From Siderastrea radians (taxonomy: Eukaryota; Cnidaria; Anthozoa; Scleractinia; Rhizangiidae), in assembly GCA_964017195.1 (NCBI GenBank), contig OZ024889.1, positions 60,039,858 to 60,103,857 on the forward strand: a DNA stretch of 64,000 nt, written 5' to 3'. Each line of letters begins with the position of its first letter. Positions within the stretch are counted from its first letter, which is position 1. The notes below the pieces were generated by a model that did no database searches, had not been told where the DNA came from, and was given only the letters and a program-made list of their open reading frames with translations. The position numbers and the translations under genes were made by a program. Shown here piece after piece: positions 1 to 6,950 of the stretch.

Positions 1-322
1 ACTGAAAAAAATTTACCCAAACCAGTCGGAGCTCATCAGTCAAATATACCCGCAATTTCAGACACGAACGCGGCGGCAAATCTTGGTTAAAATTAACAAA
101 ACAGGGCTGCCAAGATTTCGCCTAAATATACCCAAAATTTCATATAAAATTTTATATGAAACTTTACCTAAATTTAACCGAAAAATATCCGAAGTATTAT
201 ATGACCATAAGCATTACTTGTCACGCCATTTTCATGTATATATCTTTTATCGTCGAAGCAGCTGAGCGATATTTTGATCACAGTATAGCTACCAATTTGA
301 TGTTTTACACTTTTAATTAGTC
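1..322 (+). repeat. Left inverted repeat of the Polinton (inner part)
   Basis: Positions 1-322 are the reverse complement of 15,415-15,736 (position p pairs with 15,737-p); the first mismatch is at 323. The inner part of this copy (174-322) is the antisense of the last 49 codons of polB and has no promoter or upstream gene here. A small open frame at 83-265 is only the shadow of this duplication. A perfect 24-bp palindrome lies at 138-161. Confidence 0.95.
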
Positions 323-324
323 CA

Positions 325-438
325 CAGGGACTTTCCCGAGGAAATGAGTCATTAAGTCTTTCAATTGTCTGTCTAACGCGTTAGACAGTTCTTTTGTCTT
401 GAAAACCGCAGGGACTTTCCCGAGGAAATGAGTCATTA
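325..438 (+). promoter_or_regulatory. Duplicated kappaB + AP-1/IRF-like composite module
   Basis: An identical 30-bp block occurs at 325-354 and 409-438 (84-bp period). Each copy holds a perfect kappaB decamer GGGACTTTCC (327-336, 411-420) and, 4-5 bp further on, GAAATGAGTCA (341-351, 425-435). The latter contains a consensus AP-1 site TGAGTCA and matches the AP-1/IRF composite (AICE-type) sequence described in mammals. The module lies between the left inverted repeat and the 3' end of the minus-strand SLATT-like gene, so it could act as an enhancer rather than a core promoter. Function is inferred; the motif matches are direct. Confidence 0.6.
369..388. other. 20-bp perfect palindrome between the two kappaB blocks
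   Basis: CTGTCTAACGCGTTAGACAG is a perfect palindrome centred on the ACGCGT core. It may be a dimeric protein site, or an RNA hairpin about 130 nt past the stop of the minus-strand gene ending at 520, which would fit the 3'-end hairpins seen elsewhere in the element. Confidence 0.55.
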
Positions 439-519
439 GATTGTCACGTAATATCAAATGAACTTGTATTTGAAGTAAACTTTGTAAGTAAAGTTTATTG
501 ATGAACAGAAAAATAAGAT

Positions 520-1011
520 CTATTCTTGGATGAATACCTTGCTGTATTTTCTTTCAAATTTGTCAGTTAATGGACACATATCAATGATTATTTCATCTAT
601 AACTTTGACATAATCAAGAAATTCTTTTTCATTATACTTCAGTCCTCTCATAAAGGATCGTAAATTTGCCAAAACCTTTGAATAAGATGTATAGGCGAAT
701 TTACTCATTTCAATTTTTCTCTTGTAATTTTTGATCTCTGAATATGTTTTAAGTAAGAGCCCAGTACCGGATATCACTCCAAGAGGAATAGGGTTTAGCG
801 TCACACCACCAACTACTGTCCCTGTTACTACCAATAAAACAGACCCGATATTACATGCAAGTTCTGCCTTTTTGAAATATTTGAAAGTCATTTTAAAAAG
901 CCAGTATTTCTTATGATAGAATTTGTATAATGCTTTCAACTCAGATATTTGATTTTCCGTTAATTTTTCTGAAACATGGTTCCAATTGAATATGCTTTCA
1001 CGTCTATCCAT
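520..1011 (-). CDS. SLATT-like two-transmembrane protein
   Basis: 163 residues, ATG start at 1011. An N-terminal amphipathic segment is followed by a basic/aromatic stretch. Two hydrophobic helices come next (about residues 50-88, with NIGSVLLVVTGTVVGGV and PLGVISGTGLL separated by a short N-P-I-P turn), then a helical C-terminal half with a conserved-looking A-Y-x2-Y-x3-L pattern and a final P-L-T-D segment. This layout resembles SLATT domains, proposed pore-forming effectors of bacterial conflict systems. That assignment is by pattern only. It lies downstream of the fibre gene with an 18-bp gap, so the two are probably co-transcribed. A membrane or lysis/egress role is inference; it may simply be an unnamed polinton membrane protein. 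Confidence 0.7.
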   Translation of the reverse strand: MDRRESIFNWNHVSEKLTENQISELKALYKFYHKKYWLFKMTFKYFKKAELACNIGSVLLVVTGTVVGGVTLNPIPLGVISGTGLLLKTYSEIKNYKRKIEMSKFAYTSYSKVLANLRSFMRGLKYNEKEFLDYVKVIDEIIIDMCPLTDKFERKYSKVFIQE

Positions 1012-1029
1012 TTATATTATATGGTTATT

Positions 1030-3285
1030 TTAATTGAGCGAAATCGGATCATGACCAACAGCATACCATTTGCAAAGTACCTGACTGTGTAGTTTGATAT
1101 TAGTTTCAGTAAGTTTTCTACCCTTGTAAAGACAGAAAAAAGCTATATCACCTTTCAAGCCTGCCCTACCAGCTGGCTTAAAATCACCAAAAGTCATCGT
1201 GTTACTTCCAGGTGATGTTCTTGCCGTAAAATTAGCTAATTTTTTACCATTACACCATACCTGAGAAGCGTTGTTACCACCAGGTGCATCCCAGTGAACT
1301 GACAAACAGACCCATTTATTTAGTTCACCAGCATTAGCCTTTGATTGGTAATTAGCTATTGGATTTTTACCACTATAACCGCTTGGACCAATAACAATGT
1401 AGCCACCAGTTGTACCAGCAATTATCATTGATTTATTTGGTGAGAATGCAACAAATTTGTCATAACCTGCTCCATCATCATGCCCAAAAAGTCCATTACG
1501 AAGACCATAAGGTCCTGCGTATGAATTCAATCGATAGACAATGAAAATATTAACTATATCAGCTTGCCCAGAAGCAGGATTTAAATTTATGTTTGACAAC
1601 ATTCGCTTATTTCCATCGAATTTTAAATAATATCGATAATTAATTTTTTCGGCTTTTGTACATAAAATTGGTCTATTTGCTTTTGTCGTTTGAGTAGCAT
1701 CATTTTCTTTCAGAGATTGATCAAAAAGATGTGATACTTCTCTAGTCGAATTGTCAAAAGTAACCTCAGATGGAATACCCCGCTCTATCTTATATAAGCA
1801 ATCAGCTAGTTGATAACTTTCCCAGAACAAAGTTTCTGATAAATTTGATGCGAAATTATTGAATTTTGTTTCCAAAATATTCAAAGAACGTTTATTGCAA
1901 GCATCACCTTCATTTAATGGATCGTCTAAATTGATTATTTTGTGATTGTTCATATCAAGATTCGTTTCCATCACCATCTTACCATTCTCAATAGCAAAAG
2001 CAGTGTCATAAACACTTGGGTCAACGTTTGAAATTGTTTCTTTTACACCATAAACAATAAGATGTCCAATTGTTAAAAGTGATGGAAAAGTAACTGTACC
2101 GTGTAGATCGAGATAAATAAATTGTGGAGGCGAGCTACCCCATCGGTGAAAATTGATGACTGTTTTGGTATAGTTTCCGAATGTTTTTGTTGCATAATTA
2201 GAAATTGAAATCGTAGTGCCTTGCACTGCCACACTCAACTCACTCATTTCCGGCGGAAACCATTCAACTACCAAAGTATAGTAACCGACTGGAAGTTTAT
2301 AAAGGTTAAAACCGAGGCGTGATTGGTACTGGTTTGGTGAGCTTTTTTGAAACAGGAGTTTAAGTTGGTAAGCTTTTTTATTAATTTGATGTGGAGAATT
2401 GGAAAAATCAACAATACCCAAAACCTGAATATTTAATTCACTTGAAGATTCGTCGTCGTTTTCCATCAAGTATCTGAAGGCGTCTTTTTTTTGTCCTGAA
2501 TTAATAATCTGGGTTTCATGAATTTTTTGAGTGACAAGATTTCTCAAATCTGTTATTTCATTTTCCATTAACTCAACATTAACTGCGGATTTCGAATTTT
2601 TTGAATCGGTTTGTAAGTTAACAATTTTATTGTTATTTAAATTCAAGTCCCCCGACATACTTGTTGCGCCATCAAGTTTGAGATAATTTTTTTGTGTTTC
2701 ACTAAGTCTGTAGTTAACAAACTCGACACATGCTGCGTCTCTTTTGTTTGTTGGAAGATTAAGATTGGTTATCGCATTATTTTTCATATCAATTTTAGCT
2801 CCTTTATCTAATTTTTTCGCAAGCTGATTATCAACATATTTTTTATTTACTCCATGGTTTGAATTAACTGGGTCTTTGATATTTGTTATGAAATGGTTGT
2901 TCATGTCTAAAGATTGTAGCATAGACCCGCCTTCTTTTTTACTCAAGAATATATTCCGGGCTGCATTATAAGAGATGGCTTTATTCGTGTTTCCATGAAT
3001 TGGGTACGGCTGTGGTTGCAAAATTAGGTCTCCAATCATAGTTGCTCCTGTCTTTTTCACAAACTGAGTCGTATCCACACCTGGAATCTTAGCTATTTCA
3101 CTATCTAACTGGCTTTTTGTAACCACATCATTATTATTGGTTCCTTGTTTTACATTTACTAATTTTTTATTCTGCATATCATAATCATTATTAGCATCTA
3201 ATTTAAACCCAATACCAGGTAAACCTCTGAGACCTCTCGAATTCATAAAATGATTAAAATTCAATACTCCGTTGTAAAAACTCAT
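1030..3285 (-). CDS. Virion fibre protein: phage-tail-fibre repeats plus LamG-like C-terminal domain
   Basis: 751 residues. After a short N-terminus with a Gly-rich GLRGLPGIG segment (19-26, also a possible protease site), there are at least five repeats of the type D-M-x-N-x-x-I-x-N-L-x-x-P...D-A-x-N (about 35-65, 126-155, 165-195, 213-245 and near 448-475). Two copies of a G-A-T-x-x-x-G-D-L motif follow the style of bacteriophage tail fibres. A middle beta-rich region (about 280-430) precedes a C-terminal concanavalin/LamG-like fold (about 555-745) with a W-V-C-L-S-V-H-W strand and a terminal G-D-I-A-F-F element. Such trimeric fibres bind receptors at virion vertices. It is immediately downstream of the packaging ATPase gene and shares its strand. 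The receptor-binding role is inferred. Confidence 0.85.
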   Translation of the reverse strand: MSFYNGVLNFNHFMNSRGLRGLPGIGFKLDANNDYDMQNKKLVNVKQGTNNNDVVTKSQLDSEIAKIPGVDTTQFVKKTGATMIGDLILQPQPYPIHGNTNKAISYNAARNIFLSKKEGGSMLQSLDMNNHFITNIKDPVNSNHGVNKKYVDNQLAKKLDKGAKIDMKNNAITNLNLPTNKRDAACVEFVNYRLSETQKNYLKLDGATSMSGDLNLNNNKIVNLQTDSKNSKSAVNVELMENEITDLRNLVTQKIHETQIINSGQKKDAFRYLMENDDESSSELNIQVLGIVDFSNSPHQINKKAYQLKLLFQKSSPNQYQSRLGFNLYKLPVGYYTLVVEWFPPEMSELSVAVQGTTISISNYATKTFGNYTKTVINFHRWGSSPPQFIYLDLHGTVTFPSLLTIGHLIVYGVKETISNVDPSVYDTAFAIENGKMVMETNLDMNNHKIINLDDPLNEGDACNKRSLNILETKFNNFASNLSETLFWESYQLADCLYKIERGIPSEVTFDNSTREVSHLFDQSLKENDATQTTKANRPILCTKAEKINYRYYLKFDGNKRMLSNINLNPASGQADIVNIFIVYRLNSYAGPYGLRNGLFGHDDGAGYDKFVAFSPNKSMIIAGTTGGYIVIGPSGYSGKNPIANYQSKANAGELNKWVCLSVHWDAPGGNNASQVWCNGKKLANFTARTSPGSNTMTFGDFKPAGRAGLKGDIAFFCLYKGRKLTETNIKLHSQVLCKWYAVGHDPISLN

Positions 3286-3296
3286 TTATTAACTCT

Positions 3297-3941
3297 TCAG
3301 ATTATTTTAGTAAAATTTTTTGCATTAAATTTTCGTGGCTTATCAACATATAGAAAAGTATATGGTTCATTTGTTGCCAAGAGATAGTCGTCTTTCTTAA
3401 CGTTCAATTCTTGACATATCCTACTCTGTTCATTCTTGCTTGGAAAATCGAAAATGCAATGATGGGAGCAGTTCAATCTGATGGTTTTGTCTGTATTGTA
3501 AAAAGACTGAGACAGATAGATACAGCTGCAATTTTTATTTCGAGAGTTTGTGAAATAGTTTCGTATTTCTTGATCATTTTTGGTTCCGGTGTTCAGGTAA
3601 TCATCGAAAATGATTAACTTTTGGTTTCCATCACCCATTTTATCTAAAGGAATTATCTCACCGTTGCTAGCTTCAATGATATTATAACCATATTTTTTCG
3701 AAAGAGGTTCAAATTTTTTCAACAAATATTGATACTTGCTTTGCTGTAAGTTTTTAGCATATAGATGAATCTTATCAAAAAATAATAGGGGTTTGTTTAT
3801 CATGTGAAGCAAAAGATTGGTTTTACCACTCCCACTCGGAGCGCAGATCAACATTCTGAAGCATCTATCAGGCATGAAAGGATACAACTGAGTGAAATTA
3901 CTGTCTTTATCACCTTCAACGTCATAGTTTGGTATTTCCAT
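3297..3941 (-). CDS. ATP: A32-type (FtsK/HerA superfamily) genome-packaging ATPase
   Basis: 214 residues from the ATG at 3941; a longer in-frame reading from TTG at 3956 is less likely. Walker A is CAPSGSGKTNLL near residues 33-44 and Walker B is KLIIFDDYLN near 109-118, followed by a sensor-like S-Q-S segment. This is the family that pumps DNA into preformed capsids in polintons, virophages, adenovirus-like and NCLDV lineages. It heads a minus-strand unit with fibre and membrane protein genes, spaced 11 and 18 bp apart, so all three probably share the promoter region at 3942-4103. Confidence 0.95.
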   Translation of the reverse strand: MEIPNYDVEGDKDSNFTQLYPFMPDRCFRMLICAPSGSGKTNLLLHMINKPLLFFDKIHLYAKNLQQSKYQYLLKKFEPLSKKYGYNIIEASNGEIIPLDKMGDGNQKLIIFDDYLNTGTKNDQEIRNYFTNSRNKNCSCIYLSQSFYNTDKTIRLNCSHHCIFDFPSKNEQSRICQELNVKKDDYLLATNEPYTFLYVDKPRKFNAKNFTKII

Positions 3942-3980
3942 TTTATTAATTCTCAACAGAATTTTTTTCTAAATAATTTT

Positions 3981-4034
3981 ATGCGACACGCTATGCGACA
4001 CGCTATGCGACACGCTATGCGACACGCTATGCGA
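3981..4034. promoter_or_regulatory. 12-bp tandem repeat in the divergent promoter
   Basis: The unit ATGCGACACGCT is repeated four times without change (3981, 3993, 4005, 4017), plus a half copy. It sits in the 162-bp gap between the minus-strand ATPase start and the plus-strand start at 4104. An AT-rich stretch flanks it on each side. A repeated activator site serving both transcription directions is the simplest reading; an origin-type iteron is an alternative. Confidence 0.6.
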
Positions 4035-4103
4035 GCTTTTTTATATTCAATAACCCCATTTTTTGTATTAAAAAAAATAATATTTTTGTTTCGATTAAAT
4101 AAA

Positions 4104-5090
4104 ATGAGTCTCCTCAAATGGAAAGAAATGGCTGAAAAAAGATCGAAAATAGGTCAAGATGTCAATACTATCAGGGAAACGCTGAAACAAAAGAAAATAA
4201 CCGATACAATGAGTGACGTTGAAGCAGAGAAGCTTTTCAAACCAATAACATCCGGTTTGAAAGAGTTGACGCAACCTCAACCTATTAAAAGACGGTTGCA
4301 AAGGAAAAAAGCAGAGGTTCCAGATTATGGTATCAATATCGAAGATGAAGGAATACCAGATTACAATCTTGAAGATTTGTTTGATGAGGGGGTTCAACCA
4401 CAAACTGCAAAACAGCTTGTACCAAAACCACCCTCTTATGATGAGGTTCTCAAAGATTTGGAAACAGGTAAAAAACAAATATATGTCAATCCTGAGTATA
4501 TGCAACAACTTGAAGACCCCCCAGAATATGAAGTTCCAGATTATGAGATTTTTGAAGAAGACAGAATAAATGAGACTTTAGATGAACTTGGATTGGCCAA
4601 CTATGATGACATTGAAGCACAACTCGAAAGAGAAGATATGACAGAAAAAACAAGACATTCTTTCTTGTCAAAGAAAATCGAAAATGCAGTCAAGAAAAGA
4701 CAACAACTTCCAGGTTACAAAACACACATTACAAAGCAGTTGAACAAAGGTTTGATAAGCCAATCAGAAGCACAGTTTAGAAGAAAGGTCATCGACGACG
4801 CTCGAAAAGTTCTCAACGATTATATCAACTATAACAAAAATAAGTTGAAGAGTATCAAAGGCTCTGGTCTCAAAAGAAAGACAACAAAGCGAGGTGGAAA
4901 TGTAAGTGCTGTTTTTATCAACCCTAAAGAAGCTGTTAAAAAGTTAGATTTAATAATTGGATCAATTGGTGCTGGTAATAATAGCATAGAGCTAAGAAAC
5001 ACTGGTGTTGCTATTCTCGATATTTTATTGAGAAATTACATAATCAACAAACGTCATTACAACCAAATTTATAAAAATTTTTTTATGTGA
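4104..5090 (+). CDS. PPxY-containing virion/assembly protein
   Basis: 328 residues. I chose the ATG at 4104 because the frame upstream only reads through the 12-bp repeat and antisense ATPase sequence. The N-terminal 150 residues are acidic and low in structure, with three (V/I)PDY boxes (72-75, 84-87, 144-147) and two PPxY motifs: PPSY at 109-112 and PPEY at 139-142. The C-terminal half is helical and basic and includes IKGSG (about 251-255), which fits the adenovirus-protease consensus (M/I/L)XGX-G. PPxY motifs bind Nedd4-type WW domains in adenovirus protein VI and retroviral Gag, so a trafficking or egress role is plausible. It leads a plus-strand run of four closely spaced genes. No enzymatic domain seen. 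Confidence 0.85.
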   Translation: MSLLKWKEMAEKRSKIGQDVNTIRETLKQKKITDTMSDVEAEKLFKPITSGLKELTQPQPIKRRLQRKKAEVPDYGINIEDEGIPDYNLEDLFDEGVQPQTAKQLVPKPPSYDEVLKDLETGKKQIYVNPEYMQQLEDPPEYEVPDYEIFEEDRINETLDELGLANYDDIEAQLEREDMTEKTRHSFLSKKIENAVKKRQQLPGYKTHITKQLNKGLISQSEAQFRRKVIDDARKVLNDYINYNKNKLKSIKGSGLKRKTTKRGGNVSAVFINPKEAVKKLDLIIGSIGAGNNSIELRNTGVAILDILLRNYIINKRHYNQIYKNFFM

Positions 5091-5102
5091 ATATAATAAA
5101 AA

Positions 5103-5873
5103 ATGAAACTATCATTGGTGTTATCTTCTCATAACGTCAAGAAACAAACAAAAAATAAACCTAGCGATTTTACAATTAGATATACCCAACCGATAATACT
5201 TGATCCAAACAGACAATATGAACTCGGTTTAGGTCGAATTATATCAATGTCTTTCACATGGTTCAATATCACATCAGAGCTGGACAACCAAAAAATAAAA
5301 TACTCTTCTGATGGCGGGAAAACTTGGAAAGATATAACCTTTCCGTCAGGTACATGGAATTATGTTGGTTTCAATGATTTTATCAAGGAAAAGACAAAAA
5401 CAAAGACTTCAGACAAAACTTCATATCCAATAACCTTGAAATTCAACAACACAACTTTCAAAACAACAATAAATCTCGCACCAAACTATCAACTAGACCT
5501 CACAACATCAAATTTTAGTGATCTGATCGGTTTTAACAAACGAATTTTAACCAGTTCTGAAAATGTTGGTGACTACACACCAAATCTCAGTCAAGATACG
5601 GAGATTTTAAATATACATTGCGATCTTATTTCAGGGAGTCGTGTTGATGGGGATGAGACAGATATCATCTACACGTTTGGCACAAATGATTTACAACCAT
5701 CATATGCTTTCACTAAAGAGCCTTTGAGAGTTCAATATTATCCAGTCAATAAGTATATCATAAACACCCTGCGGATATACATCACCGATGGTAAACGACG
5801 AATAATAGATTTGAATGACGCTGATACAGCATTTTCTCTGATTTTGAGAGAAAAAAAAAATTATGAAATATAA
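5103..5873 (+). CDS. Minor capsid (penton) protein, single jelly-roll
   Basis: 256 residues, starting 12 bp after the previous stop behind an ATATAATAAA stretch. The N-terminal SDFTIRYTQPIIL and the following ELGLGRIISMSFTWFNI strands, together with a beta-rich body and a final LRIYITDG...D segment, follow the polinton penton family. The protein would form the pentameric vertices on which the fibre sits. Its place between the PPxY protein and the small basic core protein, ahead of the major capsid gene, matches a virion-structural cluster. Family assignment is by overall pattern. Confidence 0.85.
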   Translation: MKLSLVLSSHNVKKQTKNKPSDFTIRYTQPIILDPNRQYELGLGRIISMSFTWFNITSELDNQKIKYSSDGGKTWKDITFPSGTWNYVGFNDFIKEKTKTKTSDKTSYPITLKFNNTTFKTTINLAPNYQLDLTTSNFSDLIGFNKRILTSSENVGDYTPNLSQDTEILNIHCDLISGSRVDGDETDIIYTFGTNDLQPSYAFTKEPLRVQYYPVNKYIINTLRIYITDGKRRIIDLNDADTAFSLILREKKNYEI

Positions 5874-5882
5874 TTATAAAAA

Positions 5883-6251
5883 ATGATGTCGTATAATTAC
5901 AAACGAATTTTTCATCCGAGTCTTGGAAGATTTGTTTACAAACATAAAGGATCCGGTTTGATTGTGGACAATATTTTCAAACCGATGAAAATGATTGTGG
6001 ACAAAGTTTTAAAACCTGTTGCTAAAAAAGCTTTGAAATCAGGAATAGAAAGTGCTGGTGATAAAATTGGTAAAAAAGTTGTTGAAAAAGTTGCTGAAAA
6101 ATCAGGCCATCTTTTCATGAAAGACATTCAGTCTTCAGGAAAACAAATTCCAAAAGCAACAAACAAACAAAAAGAAGAAGATTACAACATAATATTGAAT
6201 AGATTGATTTCTGGAAGCGGTATAAAAAAGAAGAAAAAGATTACAAAGTGA
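5883..6251 (+). CDS. Small basic core-like virion protein with two GSG sites
   Basis: 122 residues, strongly Lys-rich, starting 9 bp after the penton stop. The N-terminus (HPSLGRFVYKHKGSGLIVDN) is followed by amphipathic helices rich in K/V/A (about 34-75). The C-terminus has LISGSG then a K-tract. ISGSG fits the (M/I/L)XGX-G processing consensus of the adenovirus-type protease encoded downstream. Charge and cleavage motif suggest a DNA-condensing or membrane-active core peptide precursor like adenovirus pVI or pX; this is inference from composition. Confidence 0.75.
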   Translation: MMSYNYKRIFHPSLGRFVYKHKGSGLIVDNIFKPMKMIVDKVLKPVAKKALKSGIESAGDKIGKKVVEKVAEKSGHLFMKDIQSSGKQIPKATNKQKEEDYNIILNRLISGSGIKKKKKITK

Positions 6252-6266
6252 TATTGAAAAGAAAAA

Positions 6267-6806
6267 ATGTACATGAAAAATCTTGTATATCCAATTTTTT
6301 TAGAATGTTGCCAATACACTAATGATATTTTTTGGGAAAATATTTTCGAAAACCTTGCGTATGGAAAAGCCCCTTATGGAACTTATATTTCGGAAATTTT
6401 TTTATGTTGTGGTTATAAACAAAAAGATAGCGAAACCGTATATAAAGAAGTTTTTTCATTGTTGTCAAATCGTTTAGGTACTTTTGCACAACAAGTAAAA
6501 GATTTTACAAACATAGAAAATGATATTAAAAATTCTAGAAAAAATTGGCATGGTATTAAAAAAAATGTAAAAGAGCTCCTGATTGAACTTTATGTATCCA
6601 GAATGAGGAATAAGTACTCTCTATCAATAAAACAGGCACGGTATCTTCTCTCTACCATTTTGATTGCAATGGTATTCAAGGCAATCACGGTAAACGACAT
6701 TGATTACAGCAATGGTCGTATAAACAAAATTGAAGGAATTAATTTCACGAAAAAACAAGTAATAATAACGCGAAATTTATGGCCAACAATTGGGAAAAAT
6801 ATTTAG
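6267..6806 (+). CDS. Uncharacterised polinton protein, 179 aa
   Basis: Starts at ATG 6267 (a second ATG two codons on at 6273 is equally possible), 15 bp after the previous stop. The N-terminal third has a Cys/aromatic motif (LECCQYTNDIFWENIFENL, then YGKAPYGTYI), and the middle is helical and basic. The C-terminal third ends in a hydrophobic YLLSTILIAMVF helix and a short beta-like tail. I do not recognise the fold. It is the last gene of the plus-strand structural run and is followed by two strong hairpins. The sharp W/F/C-rich N-terminus argues for a real conserved protein rather than a random frame. Confidence 0.75.
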   Translation: MYMKNLVYPIFLECCQYTNDIFWENIFENLAYGKAPYGTYISEIFLCCGYKQKDSETVYKEVFSLLSNRLGTFAQQVKDFTNIENDIKNSRKNWHGIKKNVKELLIELYVSRMRNKYSLSIKQARYLLSTILIAMVFKAITVNDIDYSNGRINKIEGINFTKKQVIITRNLWPTIGKNI

Positions 6807-6863
6807 AAAGTTTACGTAAAATTGCATAGGAAAATTTTTAATTATTATATCAAAATATTACTG

Positions 6864-6922
6864 AGTTTCATTATAGATAATAATGAAACTTATTTTGTTT
6901 TCCAGAATGAAAAACAAAATAA
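6864..6922 (+). terminator. Two adjacent hairpins after the first plus-strand gene run
   Basis: Hairpin one pairs AGTTTCATTAT (6864-6874) with ATAATGAAACT (6880-6890), loop 5 nt. Hairpin two pairs TTATTTTGTTTT (6890-6901) with AAAACAAAATAA (6911-6922), loop 9 nt. Both are perfect and lie in the longest plus-strand intergenic gap, before the major capsid gene. Confidence 0.65.
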
Positions 6923-6950
6923 AAAAAAAGTTTTAACAGATAAATAAAAG

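Noticed and set aside
83..265. Small open frame, repeated exactly at 15,472-15,654
   Set aside because: It lies in the inverted repeat and starts with TTG; partly the antisense of the polB C-terminus. Not a gene.
3804..4103. N-terminal extension of the PPxY protein reading the 12-bp repeat as MRHA units
   Set aside because: It overlaps the ATPase gene antisense and the promoter repeat; the ATG at 4104 fits gene spacing and composition.
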